A stretch of DNA of 64,000 nucleotides from Oegoconia quadripuncta. Its lineage: Eukaryota; Arthropoda; Insecta; Lepidoptera; Autostichidae. The notes under the pieces were generated by a model, which searched no databases, was not told the DNA's origin, and saw nothing but the letters and a program-made list of their open reading frames with translations. Below, in pieces: positions 56,726 to 64,000 of this stretch. The first letter of the stretch is position 1. Each line of letters opens with the position of its first letter. The position numbers were made by a program, and so were the translations under genes. The stretch spans positions 32,209,242-32,273,241 of the forward strand of contig OX438743.1 in the NCBI GenBank assembly GCA_949316235.1, in the 5' to 3' direction.

Positions 56726-57306
56726 ATACATAATGTCTAATTCAATTCACTGATAAGTATATCAATTCCATGCTGTGATAACCGTACATTTCTGTCACAG
56801 GCGCTAAAGCAGGTTAGGTACATACCTATACAAATATTTCAAATACATATTAGGATCACGGAAACAGTGCAAGAATTTGTATAATAAATAAAAAGTAGTT
56901 ATTGCAAGCGACGAGCGAGTTCTTGTCACGAGGTCGGGTGTCAGCATTTTCACTCTGGTTTCCCGGATCATTTCCGCGTTTTCCGGTGGCGGCTACCGGC
57001 GAGGAATCAGGAAGAGGCGTGCCACAGGCTTAACCGGTGACCAGTCATTATGCTGGTGACATACGGACACGGCGGTTAGGAAGCTTTATACCCGACTGCC
57101 TTGACAAATAGGGTAATAGTTTTCTGGTGTATGTAGAATTTGTTGCCGCTTCAGCTAAATAACATAACAATAATAAAACAGGGAATATATAATGATTGGC
57201 AACTGCTAATATACAGTTGAAGCAGATACAGTTTAGCCCCATTTTAGCGTCAATTACTTCCTTGTATATTTATTGCCTGTCTCTTATAATTATTAATTAT
57301 ATACAT

Positions 57307-57645
57307 TTTTTTTTATGCACAACGGGTTGGTACTTGACCTCAATCACACCTGATGTTAAGTGAAGATGAGGTCGAAGGTGGAAGCGTACTGACCCGGAAA
57401 CCCCAACACATTTAGGGGACTGGCTATCTTATCTCTGACAACCGGAACACAACAATGCTATTAACATTGCTGTTTGGCGGCAGATTTAGATAAGATGGTG
57501 GTAGCTAGCCAGGCGGACATTTAAAATGCCCTACCACCAACCAAACCGAGTACTTAAAACATGTACCCCGCTGGGGATCGAACCCGCGACCTCCGAATCG
57601 TAAACCCAATGTTGTTGACATTGAGCCACGGAGGCGGTTAACATT
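57307..57645 (-). repeat. SINE-B copy, full length
   Basis: On the plus strand it has a T run, tgcacaacgggttggtactt, ccccaacacatttaggggac, ggcggcagatttagataaga, accccgctggggatcgaacc and cattgagccacggaggcggt. It is a close relative of 58766-59088. Confidence 0.85.
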
Positions 57646-58103
57646 GTAATAACTGAATATTACACACTTTGTTGGTGACATATATATACCGAACAATACC
57701 TTCAGCGGCTGCTGTCTGAAGTTGCCGTGTGTATCAAAATGTTAATAGGTGCAATGGAGGAAAACACGGGAAAACATACTGTGGTCACTTCAGTTACATA
57801 ACCAACACAGGGTATTCGTTATCTGCTCACTGGTAAACGAGAAAGGTTGCTAATTGTCTTCCTGCTATGTACACTGGTCTAATGACAAGATTAGTTTGAT
57901 ATACGCGTAAATTACATACAGATTATGATTATGTCTGTAGGTATAGTCTAAGCATGTGTAAGTATATATTTATGTGTGTGTGTTATAGAGGATTTCCGTG
58001 AGGATTTTATTGTGTGTACTATTACGTACGGTCGACGAGAAGGATTCGGATGGAACTAGTTCTAGAACTGGTATACCTAATTATATTTGACGACGACGAT
58101 TGA

Positions 58104-58340
58104 CGACCGATTGGTGTAGTGGATAGTGACCCTATCAGCGAAACCAACGGTTGCGGGTTCGAATCCCGCGAGGGGTAAATGTTTGTATGATGAATACGAA
58201 CATTTATTCCCGAGTCATGGATGTTTTTATAAATATTTATGTATATTTATCCGTTATCTAGTATCCATAGTACAAGCTTTGCTTAGCTTGGGCCTAGATG
58301 ATTGGTGTAAGTGCCCCAAATATTTATTTATTTATTTAAT
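58104..58340 (+). repeat. SINE-A copy, full length reference
   Basis: It is the least diverged copy: gaccgattggtgtagtggat, ggttgcgggttcgaatcccg, catttattcccgagtcatgg, tagtatccatagtacaagct and tagatgattggtgtaagtgc, then (attt)n. The 74-codon frame over it is spurious. Confidence 0.88.
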
Positions 58341-58765
58341 CAACTCCTGAAAAGTTGATTGTAACAATTTCATTATAACAGCCTTACATGTCTCCGCTGT
58401 TGGGGCAGAGCCTTCAATCACTGGGAGTGGGTGTGGGCGATAATCTACCACGCAAGCCCAGTGCGGATTGGTGAATCTGTGTCCACTGGCCACCTGACAG
58501 TCAGTGTTTTTACGTCGCCCCTATGTTATAGCTACAGACTTGCCTTAACAACAGGCTTCAATGGAAAACAACGGGACCCACTATTTAACATGCCCTATTT
58601 AACACTCGTATTAAAATGCCACTAGTGGACACCCATCCAAAGACTGACCACGTCAGACTTCGCTAATTGAAAACGAATAGCGGATGTGACTTCACTACGA
58701 GTGCTATGTAAGGACTTAAGTATAAATATATTGAAAAAAAGACTGAAACGTCACCTTTATTTTTT

Positions 58766-59088
58766 TTTTATGTACGCCGGTTTCGTACTTGACCTCAATC
58801 ACACCTGATGTTAAGTGAAGATGAGGTCGAAGGTGGAAGCGTACTGACCCGGAAACCCCAACACATTTGGGGGACTGGCTATCTTATCTCTGACAACCGG
58901 AACACAACAATGCTAATAACATTGTTGCTTGGCGGCAGTTTAGATAAGATGGTGGTAGATAGCCAGGCGGACATTTAAAATGCCCTACCACCAGCCAAAC
59001 CGAGTACTTAAATATATACCCCGCTGGGGATCGAACCCGTGACCTCTGAATCGTAAACCCAATGTTGTTTACATTGAGCCACGGAGGC
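58766..59088 (-). repeat. SINE-B copy, full length
   Basis: It is nearly identical to 57307-57645 over its length, with a small deletion near ggcggcagtttagataagat. Confidence 0.85.
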
Positions 59089-59099
59089 GGAGACCTACA

Positions 59100-59790
59100 T
59101 AATAATTTGCAATAACTTTCGTGGCATTAAGCGTTGTTGTTTTTTAATTGCAATCTTTTTCTATATAGGTACTATAGACTATTGTATGTAACGACATAAG
59201 TACCCTGAGAGTCACTGTTGGCATGCCGACACACTGCCTACCAGTTTGACATAGATTTGTTATTTAAGCCCCACATTATTGTGAAATCTACAATAAAAAA
59301 ATGCTGTTTTAGGTCAGAGAAAAACAGTTGTCATATAATGTTGTTATTCATAATTCTCAACATTACGAAGTCGTTATTTAGTTTCAGAGAGAAGTTGTTG
59401 TACCCCGTAAAAATTTTTGCGTACAATCCTAATTATTAACCAACAGCCCCAAAAAATAGGGTAATGTTTCTTGCTGTTTAACTCGCTTGCGTTTGATCGC
59501 TAAATTTGGTATCACGTAAGCGTCCTAGAAATAAGGATTGAATATACGTCTAATGGATAGACATAAGAGGCTCCTATTATTCGGTAACTAAATTATATAT
59601 ATAGGACACATTTCAATCGACTTCAAAAAAACGACACGTGTCGGGCCATGTCAGGCCATTCCGCAGTCATTTTAAAGTACAAAGCTATTTTCCTGTGGTA
59701 TTTTTTTGTATGCAATAGTAAAGAAATTTCTATGAACTCATTACTAACCCAACTATGTCTAAGTTATAGTAATACAGGCTGAAATATAAT
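59100..59790. other. intergenic, nothing recognised
   Basis: It is AT-rich. There is a fragment of the 'CGACTTCAAAAAA' repeat near 59615-59640 and no gene-like frame. Confidence 0.35.
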
Positions 59791-59794
59791 TCTT

Positions 59795-60055
59795 GTAATT
59801 TCTGTTCATTGGTGACTCCACTCCTGATTGCGAACAACTTTCCACTAGGAACCATAGCCGAATTCTGCCGAAAATTGTTGGACTTTATACTAAAGGTGGT
59901 TTCGGAATAGGTTACATTGTATGGGTAATCGAAAATGTTTTGAGCGAATTCGACTATGGTCCCTTGGGGAAAGGTGTTCGTAATAAAGAGTGTCGTTCGT
60001 TACCAGTTAACGGGAATTACACGAATTTAAATTCACCCTGTATGTAGTACTGTGA
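59795..60055 (+). repeat. repeat family Q
   Basis: It has ggtgactccactcctgattg, cgaacaactttccactagga, gaaaattgttggactttata, ctaaaggtggtttcggaata and atttaaattcaccctgtatg, aligned with 6180-6405. Confidence 0.65.
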
Positions 60056-60519
60056 GTATTTTTCAATTATATGGAAGACGTGTTTCGGCAATTCTTACAA
60101 AACTCACCACTTTAAAATCTTAAGTAAGTGTTTAGTTTATATTATTATTGATTAATAAAGCTGGATCCGTATTACAAAACGATTCTCCAGTCTAAGTGTT
60201 ATTGCTCTCCCTTTCTCGCCGCATTAATATTTATCTATTTTTTTCAATCGATTTTAGAGGTCAACACTTGATTCCTTAGATTCTTTTAACATAATGTTCT
60301 GTTTTAAATTCGATCTGATGATCTTTCAGGGATTATTTTTCAAGACAATGACTTTTTGCACATTCGTCGATTCGGGATTTTTTATTCTTTGCCAGAAACC
60401 TAAAATAAATGGTATCGACGATTGTGAGGCGTACTGGGCCTTACACGGCACAGGACGTATGTAGAATAGGATAGAATTGATTTATTTGCACTAAACCTTA
60501 CATTATACCTAACTATAAT

Positions 60520-60586
60520 AGAAAACATTTTTATTCTATCACTATCATCTATCCATGTGCTATATGATAGAATAAAAATGTTTTCT
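60520..60586. repeat. perfect 21-bp inverted repeat
   Basis: The left arm starts agaaaacatttttattctat (60520-60540) and the right arm ends aataaaaatgttttct (60566-60586). They are exact complements around a 25-base spacer. A degenerate third copy of the arm (gaaaagatttttattctatt) follows at about 60910. Confidence 0.8.
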
Positions 60587-60589
60587 AAC

Positions 60590-61045
60590 AAATCGGTAGC
60601 TTACTTTAGATATAAAACATAGCCTATATGATTAAAATTACAACTATGAATTTCATTGCATCGGAGAATATATTTAGGTACCCTGTAATTACTTTGAAAA
60701 AATCGCTCAATAACTTCTTTATATTTATAGAAAATTTCACCTAAGGCAAAATATCAAGACTCAAAAAAACTCTTTTTTAGAAAATTGTTTTAAGAGATCT
60801 TAGCACCTTCTACAACGCAATGACGTTCACAGTGGCAACTATAATTTAATATTGTAGGATTTATAACTAAATACCTTTACTATACCTAGAGCAAGCTACA
60901 GAATTGTTAGAAAAGATTTTTATTCTATTACTGACGACTCTATCCTTGTATAAAAAATCTGGAACTTTAAGATTATACAAAGTTACATCATTAAAATTAA
61001 ATATTTTTACTGGCCTATATAACAATCATAACATTCATTTCATTG
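60590..61045 (+). repeat. repeat family S, uninterrupted
   Basis: It is aligned with 54975-55354 and 55885-55990. It lacks the copia insertion. It is non-coding; the 82-codon frame at 60904-61152 is not supported. Confidence 0.6.
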
Positions 61046-61547
61046 GTCAATATACAAATATATATAAATACATACATGATACGCCCTATGCACTCTATAG
61101 CCTTCCATACTATTTAATTATCACAACAATGCCTGAAGGATATCCGTCGTAATCGAACTAACAATTTGCAGGCGAGCTTCCCTTTCTATAGGCGTTAACA
61201 GAGCTTATCTCAATTGTTCATTTAACTTATGAGTTTGTATGTAAACGTGTCTAAGAGCTTCGGTATTATTACAACACAATACTCATCCTTTACACAATCA
61301 GATATTTTTTGTGCTGATATTCGGGGTGTAAGTTTGAAGCTGTCTGGGGCATTGTAGAGCCTAAAGGGTTTAATCAATTTGAAGTTATTGTTTGTGTCAT
61401 TGGAGTTACAAATAAAATATTTGGCTATACAAGTTTATATTTTGTATAACAAAGACACCCCAATATGATCCATCATATATTTTGTAATCATTATGGCTAG
61501 AAATATATTCAGTTACTGCTATGTATCCGCTTGTAGGATTTCTCATC

Positions 61548-61848
61548 ATCATTATCAGCGCGTAAACATCCCAATAGGCGTTCCCTCGTATATGAGGGAG
61601 TATGGGCCGTAGTCCACCATGCTGGCCCAATGCGGGTTAGGGACTTCACATGCCTTTGAATTATTTCTCAGGGATGCAGGTTTCTTCACGATGTTTTCCT
61701 TCACCGTTTTAAGAGCAGTCGGATAAATGCATTTAAATAATTAAATTTAATTTAAAAAGTCATTCATACAGGGCCAGCCTGGGAATCAAACCCGGACCTC
61801 CCAAATTGGGAGACCGCGTCTTAACCGCTGAGTCACCTACTCTATGGG
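61548..61848 (-). repeat. SINE-C copy (tRNA-derived)
   Basis: It has tgcgggttagggacttcaca, tcgtatatgagggagtatgg, agcctgggaatcaaacccgg, cctcccaaattgggagaccg and cgtcttaaccgctgagtcac. Confidence 0.75.
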
Positions 61849-62129
61849 TAGAAAAATAAAATAAAAATAATAGATTGTTGCGAATTTAGCTACTGTTATG
61901 TCTCCGCTTGTCGGGTGTTTATCATTCCTTAATTAGATAAATACTTGTAATTAAGGACAAAAATATAACCCCATATTTTTACAACCGGAATCAATTCTAT
62001 ACGTGCTTCTGACCAAACAAATTTCAGGATTCAGGTATACAATAAATAACCTATCTATAACGGTTTTTTAAATTCGAATGTTGGTATTTGCTAGATAATT
62101 CTTAGCCATGTTTGTTGGATATCAGTTAA

Positions 62130-62395
62130 ATCATAAAAGGCGACTAAAGGACTTTACACCAAAGAATCATCTATAGACTTGCACGTTTTAACGGGGAGAT
62201 GGGCTCACCCACTGTTACGTATGCATTTCAGAACCGTGGATGTGGTTTCAAGCATTAATCATTTAATATTTGGAACACTCAAACGCTTCAGTTTGGGATA
62301 TCTCTGACCACTTCAATATGTTCCTCTACAATTTGATGTTTTTGCTACTCGCTAAGAAGAAGATTTGGGATAAAGTTCGTGACTTTATGTATATA
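62130..62395 (+). repeat. family-M repeat
   Basis: It has aaaggcgactaaaggacttt, acaccaaagaatcatctata, gtggatgtggtttcaagcat, taatatttggaacactcaaa and gggatatctctgaccacttc. Confidence 0.7.
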
Positions 62396-62529
62396 TGTAG
62401 TAAACATGCGATATTGTCAACATCAAACATTTACATTATAAATATACTATATAGTTCGCTTTTTACATAGTCTTTAAGATCACATTTGTTTGTGTAGATT
62501 TCTATATGGTGCTATTAAACAGGTTACAA

Positions 62530-62700
62530 AACGGGGGTCGCGGATTCCATTCCCAGTGGGTTTCATGGTTTTAGATAAACAGCAAAGTAAATGTACTGCT
62601 GTGTCCCGGCTGTCTGAGATTAGATAGATAGTCATTTTCTAAATTAAGTTCGTTGTGGCTTATCGCGCTTCCACCTTCACCTTCATCATGTATGACAAAG
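62530..62700 (+). repeat. SINE-B copy, heavily decayed
   Basis: It has gggggtcgcggattccattc, tactgctgtgtcccggctgt, ctgagattagatagatagtc and gcttccaccttcaccttcat. Confidence 0.5.
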
Positions 62701-62709
62701 CTGTTTCAT

Positions 62710-63630
62710 TCGCAGACATATGGCTAAATTTTGGCATGTTTTTAACGCGTACAATTTTGGAAAAGCTTTTAAAATTAAGTCACTCTAAATTCAAGTCTTC
62801 GACCTAAGCTCATTAAGGTTCTAAAACGTTTTTATTTTATACTTCTTATTTAACTTTATTTCCTGAGTTTTTTAAAATTTTAATTCAATATATAGATAAG
62901 GATCGTGAAAAAAATTAAATAAATACCTACCAATCAATCTATTCTTGTTATTAAGTCTTAGTAATCATTTTAAAATAATAAACAAAAATCAACAACATTT
63001 TATAAATAACGTTTGCAAAATCGTAATGTATAAAATTCACAGCTCAAATTTTAACAGGTGCTTATCGAGCCTTAGGCGTGAAATTTGTTGAGGGCTTATG
63101 AAGCGCGTACAGCGATCTACTCACGGAGGTGATTCTAAACATTTACGACAGCCGTAAACAAAACGACTTGACATCAGTAGACGTAATCTTTTATGGTCTT
63201 GTTGAGTGATTGACTGTTGTTAGTGATTTTGAGTACCTCCGTATAATATTACTGGTTGTGGTGTGTTCTATTTGGCAGATAATAGAATTAGTTCAAAAAG
63301 TTGTAATAACAGTGTAATGTTGCGATAAATCCAAACTCATGGTTGGTTATTCTTTTAGGTAGTGATTGGTACAGCGTATTTTAAGTGTGAACATTTAAAT
63401 ATCTAAAAGCCAGTGCACTCACTGACCCACATATCAACTCACAAAACGTATGAACGAATTTCATGGTATTTACACAATTACACAAAAATATAGTTTTAAA
63501 ACATGTAAATCGTGTATTGCTTGGTTAACTGAGATTGCATTACATTATTAATTGACTATTTTGAAGTGTAGTTCAACTAGAAAATATATTGAAAATTTAA
63601 TTATTAAATTACGGAATTAAATTATGGAAT
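62710..63630. other. intergenic, nothing recognised
   Basis: There is a GC-balanced patch at 63060-63250 but no start codon plus donor arrangement that completes a signal peptide. A further member of the gene pair could begin to the right, but nothing here shows it. Confidence 0.3.
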
Positions 63631-63634
63631 TATA

Positions 63635-63705
63635 CACCATTTGATTCGGGATATCTCTGACCACCCCATTTGGTATAAAGGTCGTGATGTTATGCATATA
63701 TGTGA
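63635..63705 (+). repeat. family-M 3' end
   Basis: It has cgggatatctctgaccaccc and tttggtataaaggtcgtgat. Confidence 0.5.
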
Positions 63706-63738
63706 CGATTAATTAATGATAAAATTGTAAAAAATCGA

Positions 63739-63788
63739 CGACCGATTGGTGTAGTGGATATTGATCCTGTCAGCGAAATCAACGGTTG
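63739..63788 (+). repeat. SINE-A head, cut by a LINE insertion
   Basis: gaccgattggtgtagtggat through gcgaaatcaacggttgc, then the element stops exactly where a T run begins. Confidence 0.75.
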
Positions 63789-64000
63789 CTTTTTTTTATG
63801 ATTGACTGGATTCGCCTTTGAAATACTTTCTAGTATAATATAATATTATAATAAATTTTATTTTGAACAATTTAGACGGGGTATAAAAAATTAAAACTAA
63901 AATAAAACTATAAGGCAAAAACGTCATCCAGAGCTCCCGATTGCGGTATGGACCCTAACAAACTGGCTGCATTACCTCTCTGAACAGCCAGACTGAGACG
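63789..64000 (-). mobile_element. LINE 3' end, continues beyond the window
   Basis: On the minus strand it carries the end of an ORF (63908-64000) and an AT-rich 3' UTR ending gcgaatccagtcaatcat plus eight A. The same 3' terminus is seen in the LINE fragment inside the hAT element (gcgaatccagtcaaacat plus A run), so both belong to related families. Confidence 0.7.
63908..64000 (-). CDS. LINE reverse-transcriptase ORF, C-terminal 30 residues (partial)
   Basis: The minus-strand frame enters at the window edge and reads RLSLAVQRGNAASLLGSIPQ, SGALDDVFAL and then a stop at 63908-63910. The 'QRGNAAS.LG..P.....LD..F' ending is typical of a lepidopteran non-LTR element. Whether the copy is intact to the right cannot be seen. 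Confidence 0.7.
   Translation of the reverse strand, partial: RLSLAVQRGNAASLLGSIPQSGALDDVFAL

Noticed and set aside
57505..57696. Open frame at 57505-57696 and relatives at 27578 and 54336
   Set aside because: They run through the SINE-B body and tRNA-like head. Their recurrence comes from the repeat.
58104..58180. tRNA gene calls for the Pol III A/B boxes in SINE-A, -B, -C and -D
   Set aside because: The heads lack a consistent cloverleaf with acceptor stem and are followed by shared SINE bodies, so they are tRNA-derived SINE promoters.
1..64000. Bacterial-type systems, CRISPR arrays, toxin genes or endogenous virus genes
   Set aside because: None is seen. All protein-like fragments outside the two host genes are hAT, copia or LINE remnants, and repeats are interspersed rather than regularly spaced.

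Overview
The window looks like AT-rich nuclear DNA of a butterfly or moth. The evidence is the mixture of repeats: several tRNA-derived SINE families, Helitron-like elements that start near an ATTATAAATGCGAAA motif and end in CTAG, 3' tails of non-LTR retrotransposons, and hAT and Ty1/copia relics. There are also two intron-split genes with canonical GT/AG splice sites. Nothing bacterial is present: no operons, rRNA or CRISPR.

Only two host genes can be supported, both on the + strand and with the same unusual layout. Gene 1 has a tiny coding exon (910-924, MFVLK), a 7.7 kb intron, and one large terminal exon (8653-9942), giving about 434 aa. Gene 2 has a tiny coding exon (35207-35224, MRCLGL), a 14.6 kb intron, and one large terminal exon (49813-52038), giving about 747 aa. 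In both, the small exon supplies the start of a signal peptide that is completed in exon 2 across a phase-0 junction. The mature proteins are acidic at the N-terminus and then rich in Pro, Tyr, Gln, His and Ser. This fits secreted extracellular-matrix, cuticle-associated or silk-like proteins, but I recognise no named family. They look like a tandem pair of related architecture. A degenerate match to the gene 2 first exon lies in the 5' leader of gene 1.

Layout: 1-909 is upstream sequence and the gene 1 leader. 925-8652 is gene 1 intron 1, with SINEs and other repeats. 9943-10250 is the gene 1 3' UTR with poly(A) signals. 10250-34990 is intergenic and repeat-rich, including a decayed LTR-like block near 16 kb and a LINE fragment near 32 kb. 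34997-35206 is the gene 2 promoter and leader with a TATA box. 35225-49812 is gene 2 intron 1; it holds a foldback MITE, a 2.7 kb hAT transposon with a LINE fragment inside it and a SINE around it, and a second palindromic MITE. 52039-52560 is the gene 2 3' UTR. 52560-64000 is intergenic and repeat-rich, with a collapsed copia element nested in an older repeat, and the window ends inside a minus-strand LINE.

The main interest is the pair of secreted low-complexity proteins with minute signal-peptide exons and giant first introns, and the layered transposon nesting. I see no new enzymatic or defence system. Family names for repeats (SINE-A, SINE-B and so on) are my labels for groups recognised by mutual similarity inside this window, and repeat boundaries are approximate to about 10-20 bases.
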